Source: Selaginella moellendorffii (lineage: Eukaryota; Streptophyta; Lycopodiopsida; Selaginellales; Selaginellaceae). Taken from it: a stretch of DNA of 64,000 bases. Below, piece by piece: positions 43,711-53,868 of the stretch. Under the pieces are notes generated by a model. The model did no database searches and had not been told where the DNA came from. It saw only the letters and a program-made list of their open reading frames with translations. Location: positions 930,078-994,077 of the forward strand of contig NW_003314326.1 of NCBI RefSeq assembly GCF_000143415.4. Reading direction: 5' to 3'. The position numbers and the translations under genes are program-made. Position 1 is the stretch's first letter, and the number at the start of each line of letters is the position of its first letter.

Positions 43711-43844
43711 CGTAGCGTTTTCTACTCACTCAAACAGCCTCCTCCTGCGGCCAAGAAGAAAACTGAATGTCTTTCTTGGCATGTTGGGCGAGATTAACGA
43801 TATTAAATGGAAAGATAAACAACAACAATGATTCAGTTCGAGTT

Positions 43845-45542
43845 TTAAAACCATTTTCCCTTGTTAGATGACAGTATAGCCTCGTAAATACGAGTATTCT
43901 TCTCGAGCATGCCCAGGGCCTCTTCAGTCAAGTTGGAGATCACCCTCTGGAAAGTGGATTCATCCATGAACCATATCCAAGCTGCCACCAGCCCAACTAC
44001 AGTGTCGTCTAGCTCTGACTCGGCACCAATAACCTCAGGGACAATCCCGGACAGGTCGATAGTGCTCCGCTTGTCCTTGAGTTTGCTGAAGTCCACCCTA
44101 CTCAAAAAGTTGTTCATGACATCTGACCTCTCAGGTTCCACCAAGTTAATGAAGACTGTTCTAATAGGACCAGCAACGGATTCATATCCAGCGACAGATT
44201 CAAGCTCGCCTCGATGTAATGACACCTGTCCCCTCTCAATGAAAATCCTGTGAAAGATATCTGCAGGATCAAAAGCATAGCTCCGGTAAACTCTCGGATT
44301 CCTCCACCACTTTAAGAATGTCCAGGCCGCTTCGGCTTTGATCTCGTCGTCGCTTCCGTCAATAATGGATCTGATTAGATACTCGGATGCTTGCTTGGAA
44401 ACTGCTTCACGAGGAAGGAAGCCCACTGGTGCTTCTGTGACAATGCGGTCCAGGAATTTGATCACGTCATCGTCCACAACCGCCAAAGGAATTATTCCAA
44501 ATTCTCGCACAGCTAATAAGAAGTTGTGTAACTCACCTTCTGTTAGTACAACCTTTGCTAGAATCTTGTTTGCAGTATGCCTTGGTTTTTCATGATATGA
44601 TGATCCAAGAACAATGAGCTGAATCATGCATTTGATACTTCCAAAGGTTCTAGCTTCATGAGGTATGTACCAGCAAAGGAGCTCCAGTAACTCCTCGTGA
44701 TGGGAGATGCGTTCTTGGTGTTCTTCATCCCATTTTTGGTGTTCTTCATCCAAAAACCAATTGATGACGTAAGTGAAAAGATTTACACCTAATGCTTTAC
44801 CGAATCCCTCTCTCACAAACGCCTCATGTACACGTGGGCCTACATTGACTGCAAGCCCTTCAGCTTCCCCTCGAATACAGGACAGCCACAACAAGAGGAA
44901 GTCCCAACCCAGTAGTTTGACCGCCAAGAAAACTGATGACTCCACCAAAGTCAGAATGTAGAAGAGCCTGATCCCATACACAAAGTTGGCCACCTGCCCT
45001 GCATCCGACGATGAGATGGGTTTGTAGTCTCCTGACGTGAACCGAGCAAGGGAGAAACCAAATGTTACAGCTGCACTACCCACTTGGAGCCCATGGAATA
45101 TGAGATGTATGAACAGGTCCTTTATATACTTTGTCAGCTCCGTCCTCAGACAGCAAATGTCAGAACCTACGAAAGTGCAGCACGCTGCCCAGGTGAATAT
45201 CCCTCCAAAGGTACTATTGTGGAACCCAGCGGCTACTGAATAATCAACATTCTTGCTGACTAGGAACACTCGCACACCCTCTGAAAGCAGCAGACCAGAA
45301 ATGAGCTTGAAATCGTAGGGCTTGAGCTGAGAGACATAACCCCCCAGCAAGACCACAGTGGCGCCCACGAACGCTATTTGCCCTATGTATGTTGCACCCT
45401 TCTCCAGGGCTGACAATACTAGAGCCACATATTTCACTTGCACTGACAGACTCACCAATCTCTGTGCTCTCCTCATAAGATTTTGATGTTCTTCCGTGTT
45501 CCCATCTGAGCCCCCAACTTGTATTGCTGTATCATTCTCCAT
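43845..45542 (-). CDS. multi-pass membrane protein of unknown family, copy TM4
   Basis: Intronless, 565 aa, starting MENDTAIQVGGSDGN. It has the same hydrophobic plan as TM1/TM2 and the conserved soluble block GFLPREAVSKQASEYLIRSI. A local duplication in the middle (EEHQKWDEEHQERISHHEEL) lengthens a loop that other copies have once. It ends at ILSSNKGKWF, shorter than TM2/TM5. The frame is intact. The Copia element lies 180 bp upstream of its start, where in other blocks the spacer runs on to MT, so its promoter context has changed. Confidence 0.75.
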   Translation of the reverse strand: MENDTAIQVGGSDGNTEEHQNLMRRAQRLVSLSVQVKYVALVLSALEKGATYIGQIAFVGATVVLLGGYVSQLKPYDFKLISGLLLSEGVRVFLVSKNVDYSVAAGFHNSTFGGIFTWAACCTFVGSDICCLRTELTKYIKDLFIHLIFHGLQVGSAAVTFGFSLARFTSGDYKPISSSDAGQVANFVYGIRLFYILTLVESSVFLAVKLLGWDFLLLWLSCIRGEAEGLAVNVGPRVHEAFVREGFGKALGVNLFTYVINWFLDEEHQKWDEEHQERISHHEELLELLCWYIPHEARTFGSIKCMIQLIVLGSSYHEKPRHTANKILAKVVLTEGELHNFLLAVREFGIIPLAVVDDDVIKFLDRIVTEAPVGFLPREAVSKQASEYLIRSIIDGSDDEIKAEAAWTFLKWWRNPRVYRSYAFDPADIFHRIFIERGQVSLHRGELESVAGYESVAGPIRTVFINLVEPERSDVMNNFLSRVDFSKLKDKRSTIDLSGIVPEVIGAESELDDTVVGLVAAWIWFMDESTFQRVISNLTEEALGMLEKNTRIYEAILSSNKGKWF

Positions 45543-45821
45543 TGTAATTTCGGCTGCTCTACAGCTATGTCACGGTGATGTACACCAACGCAATTAGAAG
45601 CAGGGATTTGGGAAGCTGTCGCAGTATTGTAACAAATATAGCACATGAAAGCACGATTCCGTTGAGTATGAGATAATGCAAGCAAAGCACAATGTAACAG
45701 GACAGTGCATCTTGGAGTTTTTGTCGAGATGTCAGTCTCGATCAGCCGACGTGGCATGTCCACGTGGGCATGAGTCATGTCCCTCATGAGTGTTATGTCC
45801 ATCCCTATTAACATCACAACA

Positions 45822-45834
45822 TGGTATCGGATTT
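45822..45834 (+). other. Copia primer-binding site
   Basis: TGGTATCGGATTT lies directly after the 5' LTR. The plant Copia consensus is TGGTATCAGAGC, complementary to initiator Met tRNA; the first seven bases match. Confidence 0.75.
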
Positions 45835-45869
45835 CGACGATCCTGGTTGGTTGATTTGACGTTGCTGTC

Positions 45870-46708
45870 ATGACCGCTTCAACCCCACCACCACCTCCGC
45901 CGCCCCCACCACCACCGCCGCTGCCGCCGCCACCGGTCGTCTCTCACGATCTTCTAAATCGATATTTTACATAGTAACCCTGCCCTATTATATTGGCGGC
46001 GATCTGTGGAGAAATTCAGTGGCACGAATTTCTTCACATGGGCGACTGATCCTCTCTGCGAAACGAGCGTGGAACATCGTTGATGGGACTTCGCACGATC
46101 TTCGTGGCCCAAGCCGCAAATTCTTCCATGTTGCTGAATCAACAATTCTTGGCGCTTCACATGGAAACGGGTGAAACCATTGCTGTGTACGTGGGACGGA
46201 TTCGAGGGCTAATGGCTGAATTGACTGGTGCTGGGTCTCCTGTCACGGACGATCGCGCCAGGGCGTTGCTGCTTGCAACCGTCACGCCTGCGTTTAGCAC
46301 GCTCGCATCTGTACATGGCCATGAACTTTGATCAAGTCGTGGGTGCCCTAATTGAATAGGAACGCAAGATGAAGGTCAGCCAAATCTTCCTTGCTTTATG
46401 CTGGCGCTGCGGGAGGATCATCCTCGTCCTCTCAAGCTCAGCCGAACGACACTGGTTTTCGTGGCATTTGTCACTATTGCCACAAATCTGGACACTTGGC
46501 GAGGGATTGCAAGAAGAAGAAAGCTGATCGTGCTAAAGCTGCCAAGAACAAAGACAAAGGAAACAAAGACAAGGGCTCTGGGACACCTCGTAAGCACTTG
46601 ATGCCTCGCTCTGCAAGCAGCAGCCACCAGCCCGTGCTCGGACCAGAGCTGTGGCTGGATTCTGGAGCGTCATTCCATATGACGCCCATGGCTTCCTTGT
46701 TTTTTTGA
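45870..46708 (+). pseudogene. Copia gag region and protease start
   Basis: Begins MTAST followed by a run of prolines (45885-45940), then a stop at 45957. A later frame carries the gag core (VYVGRIRGLMAELTG, about 46186). The zinc knuckle CHYCHKSGHLARDC (about 46470-46511) binds RNA in active elements. The protease active site reads LWLDSGASFHM (about 46649-46680). Stops at 45957, 46330 and 46706 and frame changes separate the pieces, so no full gag can be made. Confidence 0.8.
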
Positions 46709-47304
46709 CTACCGAGAACCATGTGAGAGTGACGCTGTGGGACTCGGTGACTCCTCTGCTCACGACGTACTAGGCAAAGGAACAATCAGGGTTCAGCTCT
46801 CTTCTGGAGAAATCCGGGAGATCTATCCTGTGTCTTATGTTCCAGGACTTACACACACGCTGCTGTCGATTGGAACTGCTGCTCAAGTAGTCTTCGATAC
46901 TCTGTTCACAGCACAGGGAGCGTTCGTGCTGGATGCCGAGACTGGAGACAAGGTCGCTTTTGGAGTTCCAGTTGATACGCTCTACCGCCTGGATGCTCAC
47001 GTGATCCTTCCACCCATGGTTGGTCCCGACCGTTCCGAACGCCGACCGGCCGACCGGCCGACCGTGGTTATCGACCGGCTGTGAAAATGCCGAACGGCCG
47101 AACGGTTCACAAAATTTTTTTGATAAAAAAAAAAACATTTTAAGTAAAACCATATTAATAAAAGTAGAAAAACCAAAGCATTAAACCAAACCAAACCAAA
47201 CCAAACCATGGTATAGCATTCAAGAAAATGAACTTTGATATCGCATCATCTAAGTTCATGTTTCTTGCATCATCAAGCATTTCCCCAATATTGCCATCTC
47301 GCAT

Positions 47305-47694
47305 TCACTTTCGACCAATAGATGATCCTTCATAGCCTATAGAAGCACTCATAGGCTGAGATTGACTAGCACTTTGTGTACCAGCTCCAGAAGCAGATGC
47401 CCCATCAAAATGTCTATTCTGTAGATTTGCTGTAGAAGGTAAAGACGAAAGGGCATTTGCAATTTGCTCCACAAACATTCGGCGAGCTTGGTTCTGAACA
47501 TGAAGAGGAACATTTGAAGCACTACATACTTCAATATCACGCCCAGAAACTTTAGCAAGATGCGCCTTGATTCGTTTCGGCGGACCGCCATACATTTTAC
47601 CACAATAATTACATTTCCAACGCCCAGCTCTTTTGCCGGAAGCATAAGGAGTGAGCTTGGTAACATGGGACCATGCCCAATCGGGCGCCATCAC
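47305..47694 (-). CDS. BED-type zinc finger fragment of hAT transposase
   Basis: 129 codons. WSHVTKL, then RWKCNYCGKMYGGPPKRIKA and HLAKVSGRDIEVC, carry the C2H-type BED pattern with a typical plant hAT context. The DNA-binding N-terminus is present. The catalytic DUF659 region and the hATC dimerisation domain are absent. The protein could bind element ends but not cut DNA. Whether it is expressed is unknown. Confidence 0.75.
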   Translation of the reverse strand: MMAPDWAWSHVTKLTPYASGKRAGRWKCNYCGKMYGGPPKRIKAHLAKVSGRDIEVCSASNVPLHVQNQARRMFVEQIANALSSLPSTANLQNRHFDGASASGAGTQSASQSQPMSASIGYEGSSIGRK

Positions 47695-47849
47695 TCAATT
47701 GTGCCAGAATTGCTACGAATCTCTAGAATCAAATCTCTGAAATCACTGGAATTTCCATTTTAGGGCAAAAATTTCAAGCGTTGCGGACTGCGCGATTTGA
47801 TTTGCGAGGCAGCGAGCTGCTCTGCTCCACACTCAATCGAAAGCAGAGG

Positions 47850-47930
47850 CAGTGGTGATGGCAATCAAAAGCAGAGGCAGTGGTGATGGCAATCAAAAGC
47901 AGAGGCAGTGGTGGTGATGGCGATAGCCGC
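47850..47930. repeat. 28-bp tandem repeat in the hAT element
   Basis: Three units of GCAGAGGCAGTGGTGATGGC followed by AATCAAAA; the last is slightly changed (GTGGTGGTGATGG). Confidence 0.8.
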
Positions 47931-50900
47931 TGGAGCATCAGAAATCTAGCGCGATCACAATTTTTTTTTTTCACATTTTTTTTTTTGCCGAACAGAATAC
48001 CGAACGGAGCTGTCCGACCGCGTTCGGCCGACCGCGTTCGGCGGCGGTCGGAATGATGGCCAAACGCATTCGGGACCAACCATGCTTCCACCTGTGGCGC
48101 TGATGGCTCGGGCTCCACCGACACTTGCAACCTGGCACCAGCGCCGTGGTCACGTGAACGAGCAACAGCTAAAAAAGGTGGATGTTCCTGTGGCGCCTGG
48201 GAGCGCGCTGCCCTTTTGCGAAGCTTGTGTTGGTGGAAAACACCACGTTTTTCCTTTTCCACAGGTTTCTCATTCTCGAGCAAGTTCTGTTCTTGAGTTG
48301 GTACACTCGGACGTTTGTTCGATTGTGGTTGAATCTTTGGGAGGCAAACGTTACGTAGTCACCTTCCTGGATGATTACACGCGGTACCTGATCGTGTACC
48401 TGCTGGCTCACAAGTGAGAGGTGTTCTCCTGCTTTTGCCAATACAAGGCTTTGGTAGAAAATCTACACAGCTGTTTAGTTCATGTGCTCCGCTGTGATCG
48501 TGGAGGAGAATTCATCTCTGGAGAATTCGAGACGTTTTGTGCTGAAGCTGGGGTCCAGCGCCAGTTTGCTGTCCCTGATGCTGCCCAGAATGGTGCTGCC
48601 GAGAGGGTGAATCGCACCATCATAGAAGCTGCGCTTCATGTGGGAATGCCGGCTGCTTTCTGGGGTGAGGCAGTTAACACGGCTGTTTATGTTCGAAACC
48701 GGTTGCCAACACGTGCCCTGCCTGGGAAGACCACTCCTTATGAACTTTGACTGGTCACGCAGCTGGTTACGATCATCTCCGCATTTTTTGCTGTTTTGCC
48801 TACGCACACGTTCCACACAAGCAACGCTGAAAGCTGGAGTCAAAGGCTGAGCCATCCATTTTCCTGGGATATTTGGAAGGCATGAAAGGATATCGCCTTT
48901 ATTCTCTCAAGCGCAAAACTTTGCTGGAAAGATGGGATGTGCTCTTTGATGAGAGCAAGCTGTACAAGGATCTCTGCTGGTGGTAACGTGGTGGTTCCTC
49001 CAGCACTGCCACCACGCCCTCCAGCTACGCCTCTGCAAGAATCTCCTCCAGTGAGAACACCTAGCTTCTCTGAAGAGCTGATGAACACTTACTTCGAGGG
49101 CGACGAGGAATTTCAAGCTGCTCCTGAGTTCTTCCTCGGTTCATCTTCAGTGGGAGCTGGACGTGGATCATCACCTTCAGTGGGAGCTGGAAGCAGGTCG
49201 CCAACTTCAGTGGGAGCTCTCCCAGACTCTCCACTTGTTCCACCACCTGTGGTCCACCCTCCAGCACGTCCTGAACCTCGACGCTCTGCTCGAGTTCCCG
49301 TACCATTGCGGCTGCAACTGGAAGCTGAGCAATCTCGTCCCTTCTTTAGTTTTGGAAAAATTAAAAAGAAAGGAACGCACCAGGCTAACTTCGTGGCTGC
49401 TAATCCAGGGCGAATCCCCATTCCAGCGAATGTTGACGAGGCATTAGCTGTACCTCATGCTGCCCAGTGGCGAGAAGCCATGAATGCTGAAATGCATTCG
49501 CATGAGCGAAACAATACAATGACAAAGACAACCTTACCTGAAGGTGCTCACCTTGAGAGCTCGAAATGGATTTACACAGTCAGATGGAACTGTAGCAAAG
49601 TTCAAGGCCAGGTTTGTCGCACGGGGATTCAGCCAGATTCCAGGTTTGGAATACATGGAGACGTACTCACCAGTTGTGAAGTTGACCTCTGTGCGAGTGA
49701 TCCTTGCACTGGCTGCCAAGTACGACCTGGAACTGCACCAGTTGGACGTTCGCACTGCTTTCCTGCACGGCAAGTTGAACGAGGAGGTCTACGTCACGCA
49801 ACCACCTGGATTCGTCAAACCTGGTGAGGAACATCTTGTTTGCAAGCTGAATCGCGCCCTGTATGGGCTTAAACAATCCCCGAGGGTTTGGTTTGAACGC
49901 ATTGATGCGTTCTTCAAGAGCCTGGGGTGTGTTCCTCTTGCAGTGGAAGGAAACGTGTACCTGTACAAGAGTGGTGACGATTTTCTCCTGGTTGCTGTGT
50001 ACGTTGACGACTGCATTCTCGGTGCAAAAACCCGCCACCTGCTGGACGAGATGAAAAAGAAGCTGAGTGAAGAATTTGAGATGTCTGACCTGGGCGAGCT
50101 TCGCCATTTCCTTGGCATCCAAATTATACGCAATCGAGGAGCACGCACCTTGAGCTTGACACAAGCTCACTATGCAAGGGAGATCTTGGAACGCTTCCAT
50201 ATGCTGGAATGCTCTTCCCTGGCCACACCTCTTGAGGTCAATCACAAACTCAGCCGTGACATGGCCCCTGTCACAGAGGAAGAACGAGAGTACATGGCCA
50301 CGGTGCCATATCGTCAAGCAGTGGGAAGTCTTGTTTATTTGATGCTGGGAACGCGACCAGATCTCGCCTATGCTCTTGGGATGGTCTCCCAGTTCCTCGA
50401 GAACCCCGGACCTGCGCATTGGCAAGCTTTCCGCTACGTTCGAGGTACCTTGCATTTGCAGCTTCACTATGGCGCTGCTGTGTCACAGGAACTTCATGGG
50501 TACTCTGGATGCGGACTGGGCGGGCGACCAGGACTCAAGGCGCTCTACCTCCGGGTATGCGTTCTTGCTCCATGGGGCTGCTGTGTCCTGGAGCAGTAAG
50601 CGCCAGCCGCTGGTGGCTCTGTCCTCGACAGAGGCAGAGTACATTGCCCTAACCGCTGCCACCCAGTTCTGCCGTGACCTGCCCCAGATTCCTGCTTGCA
50701 CCGGCCCTATGGTGCTGTTCTCGGACAACCAACGTGCTCTTGCACTGGCCGCCAATCCTCGCTTCCATTCTCGGACGAAACACATCGAGATTCGTTTCCA
50801 CTACGTGCGGGAACAAGTCCAAAATGGAAAGTTGTTGCTGGAATATTGCCCCACCGAGGCAATGGTGGCTGATATACGTAGTCCATCCTCTCAGCTGATC

Positions 50901-51314
50901 GAGCCAGAGTGGGAGTGTCGAGATGTCAGTCTCGATCAGCTGACGTGGCACGTCCACGTGGCCCTTGAGTCGGGAGTGTTGTGTCCATCCCTTTTAACAT
51001 CACAACAGTTTTGAGGGGTAAAAACAACAAAATGTTTCATGGCAGCTTATTTTACAAGGTTGTTGCTCAGCAATAGATCCTTCACTAGTTTGAAATTTAG
51101 GCAAAGGAGATTCAAGGCTCAAAAGACTAGTTTTAAATGCAGGCAAAGGAGATTCAAAACTCAGATCATCAACTAATACCATATAGATACCAACATAGTC
51201 TCCGCAAAGACTGTTTGCTGTGTAGTTTCCAAGCCTTTATGGCATACCATCTTCTCTGGTTCACTGCTAACGTTTCCAGAGGAGTTTGAAACCATTGAGA
51301 AGCTCTTCGAGTTC

Positions 51315-52482
51315 TCAAATATTTGGAGCACTAAAGGTACGACAATTGTGACAATCTCGCTTGAGAATGATTTCGTAAATCACACCGCTGTAAATGCCAT
51401 CACCTGGGCTGGTTCTCGACACTTCCACCTCGCGCAACTCCAGGTTGTGCTCAGACGCCTCGTTAAAGAATGCTCGATCAGTGCTGAAAAAAGAAACAAA
51501 AGATTCAAGAAAACACAAAAAAAGAAGCAAAACAACCTTTGTATGCGAGAGACGTAAGCAAGAAAAAACTTGCGGCAGTGGTGGTGTTGCAAAAGCTTGT
51601 TGACAGTCCTGATTAGCGGAGGAATGTTGCATTGCTGGTAGCGTGATAGGATTTGTTCAAGGAGAAACTTGGAGTAAAAAAGCTTCCATCAAAAGGATAT
51701 AAATGTCGGCTCCAAGGATGTAGTCAAATCCCTCCGGATGCTTGTCAAGGATGAGAGAGAGCTGTTCTTCATTCCCCCACTCAAGCTTTTCACAGGCAAT
51801 CCCTGCAATGAGGGAAAAAAAAAAAAAACAAACAAACAAACAAACGAGATCTCTCATATATCAGTGAGAAAGAACTCGAGAGAAACTCACGCGATAGCAA
51901 CGCCGTGTCCTGCTGAAGCGCCACGTTTTTCCTCATGATCTAGCAGCGATCCCCAAACTTGTTTTAAGAAACCATGCATGGAAATTCCTGCCTTTAAAAC
52001 GGTGTCATTGTGATCAGTCATGACGACTTTGCGGCAGCCAATCCTTCCACACAAAAGGCCAGTCACTCCTACAAACCATGAAAAAAATCAAGTGTTAGAA
52101 AAAAGAAAAAGAGAAAGAAGAGAAAACCATGCCAAGAACATCATACCAACACCAGAGCCCAGCTCAATGATCGAAGCTCCTTGAAAAATTTGGCTATGAT
52201 CCACAATGTAATTGAGGAGAAGCTCGGTGCCAGGCCAGATTATCTGGCCAGTGAGGTCGTAATCCGCTGCGAGCTATCGCATTGAAAGAGAGGAACCGAG
52301 AGAGAAAGAACACACTCACTGGAAGAGCATTGTAGGCTGAGCACAGGAATGTCGTGATGGCCGATGGAAATGCGCTGCTCAACGTAGCTAGCAGTGGATG
52401 ATAGAATCGATTAAATCCTAGTAGCTTACTTCTCGTCCAGGAACAGCGATCCAATACCTCCTCCATCGTCGTCCTCGTCCAT
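51315..52482 (-). CDS. family-16 methyltransferase, copy MT4
   Basis: Same exon plan as MT1 and MT2, starting MDEDDDGGGIGSLF at 52482. GQIIWPGTELLLNYI, ELGSGVGVTGLL, DHNDTVLKAGI, EKLEWGNEEQ and the AT-AC intron signals are present. The last exon reads STDRAFFNEASEHNLELREV and continues to the longer C-terminus shared with MT2 and MT5. The Copia 3' LTR ends about 300 bp downstream. No frame break seen. Confidence 0.65.
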
Positions 52483-52550
52483 CGCATGAGCCCTAAGAGA
52501 ATAAGAATCTTACTCACAAAGATGCGCTAAAGCCCTAGGGGTTAGGGTTT

Positions 52551-53868
52551 ATGAATGGCGGCAAGATTTGGATGCTCGCGCGGCTATCGCGCATTGCACA
52601 GGTACCCAGCCGCGCCAGATCGATCGCCATGCAGCCGGTAGCTCAGGAATCCACCGAGGATGAGGCGGACGATCTTGCCGCTTGCTCCAATGCGGGCGTC
52701 TGGAGCTACAGGGATTTCGCGCAGATGCTCCACTCTTCCTCCTCTTCCAGTCATTCGATCGAGGCGGCGCTGGGCAGGCTACGCCGGGAAATCTCCACTG
52801 ACGCCGTGGTGACGATCTTCCAGTGCCTCAAGGACGCCGATCTCGCCTGGGAGCTCTTCCAGTGCCTCTCCTCCCCTCGATTCGGCTTCCAGCACAGCGT
52901 CCACACGGGGAACGCGCTCCTGGATGTGTTTGCCAGGACCAAGCGCCACAGGGAGGCCGGGAATCTCCTCAAGAACGAGCTCGCGACGATATTTCGGCCG
53001 GATGTGGAGACCTGGAACGTCCTCATCACCGGCTACTGCCTGGCTCGCGAGCCCGAGGAGGCATTCGCGGTTATTAGGGAGATGGAGGAGGATTACGGCG
53101 TGGCGCCGTCGCTCAAGACCCACAATCTCGTCCTCCACGGCCTGTGCAAGTCGGGCAAGGTCCTCGCGGCGATGGATCACTTCGAGACGGTGAGGAGATC
53201 CATGCCGGTGAGCGCTGCGACGTTCTCGATCCTCATCAATGGCCTCGTCAAGGCAGGTATGATGATCCAAGCTCACTCCCTCGCCGAGGAGACCACAACC
53301 AACGGCTGCACGATCGACATCCACACCTACACCGCCATTGTGGACTGGCTGGCCAAGAACAAGAAGATCGAAGAGGCCGTGGCTCTGATGGAGAAGATCA
53401 CTGCCAATGGGTGTACTCCCACCATCGCCACCTACAACGCTCTCCTCAATGGTCTTTGCAAGATGGGACGCCTCGAAGAAGCCATTGATCTCCTTCGCAA
53501 GATCGTGGTCACTTACACCTCGCTCATTGATGGCCTCGGCAAGGAGAAGCGATCCTTCGAAGCTTACAAGCTTTTCAAGGAGATGGCTTCGCGGGGACTG
53601 GCTCTCGATAGCGTCTGCTACACTGCTTTCATCCGGGGACTCCTCCAGGCCGGGAAAATCCCGCAAGCTTCCTCGGTCTACAAGACGATGATGTCCCAAG
53701 GCTGCGTTCCCGACGTGGTAACTCTCAGCACCATGATCGACGGCCTCTCCAAGGCCGGGAGGATTGGAGCGGCAGTCCGGTTCTTCAAATCGATGGAAGC
53801 TCGAGGCCTGGCTCCAAACGAGGTGGTGTACAGCGCTCTCATCCACGGCCTGTGCAAGGCCAGGAAGA
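52551..53868 (+). CDS. PPR copy 4, truncated and fused to IPI1 intron
   Basis: Open from MNGGKIWMLARLSRIAQ to the fusion point after GLCKARK. An in-frame 24-bp deletion removes DNGCTPDV after LLRKIV (about 53506). About ten P-type repeats remain. Beyond 53868 the sequence is IPI1 intron starting GTACGT. Unspliced reading ends at 53906 (451 codons). If the IPI1 donor is used, the next exon reads out of frame to an early stop, giving a truncated PPR either way. Open frame and promoter are kept, so a short RNA-binding protein is possible. Confidence 0.6.

Larger units (their letters stand above)
47015..48084. mobile_element. hAT-type DNA transposon nested in Copia
   Basis: 1070 bp with 15-bp terminal inverted repeats, CATGGTTGGTCCCGA at the left and its complement at the right. 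It is flanked by an 8-bp target duplication, CTTCCACC (47007-47014 and 48085-48092). Removing the element and one duplication restores the Copia frame (LPPVALMARAP). Sub-terminal regions are rich in GACCG/CGGTC and TTCGG motifs, typical transposase-binding arrays. It encodes only a BED zinc finger fragment, so it is non-autonomous. Confidence 0.92.
46737..50880 (+). pseudogene. Copia pol: protease end, integrase, reverse transcriptase, RNase H
   Basis: Protease end and pre-integrase lie at 46737-47014 and 48093-48240, interrupted by the hAT insertion. The integrase zinc finger (WHQRRGH…FCEAC) is at 48135-48232. The integrase core has HSDVCSI (about 48307), CDRGGEF (about 48493) and NGAAERVNR (about 48592). 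The RT part has QLDVRTAFLHGKLNEEVYV (about 49740) and the catalytic VYVDDCIL (49996-50019). RNase H includes DADWAGD (about 50510) and [12 protein letters not shown] (about 50620). A stop at 48415, stops near 48750-48850, and frame shifts near 49550 and 50490 show that it is defective. Confidence 0.88.
45722..51007 (+). mobile_element. Copia LTR retrotransposon (5.3 kb) with tiny LTRs, nested insertion
   Basis: 5' LTR 45722-45821 (100 bp) and 3' LTR 50916-51007 (92 bp), both TGTCGAG…ACAACA. Target duplication GTTTT at 45717-45721 and 51008-51012. The primer-binding site TGGTATCGG (45822 on) resembles the 3' end complement of initiator Met tRNA. A purine run (GAGTGGGAG) precedes the 3' LTR. 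Gene order is gag, protease, integrase, reverse transcriptase, RNase H, diagnostic for Copia. Stops and frame changes make it non-autonomous. The LTRs differ by several substitutions and indels, so it is not a very recent insertion. Blocks 2 and 5 show the unoccupied site. Confidence 0.95.

Noticed and set aside
49000-49260. Pro/Ser/Val-rich separate gene between Copia integrase and RT
   Set aside because: This is the normal variable linker of Copia pol (SSVGAGRGSSPSVGAG-type repeats), not an independent gene.
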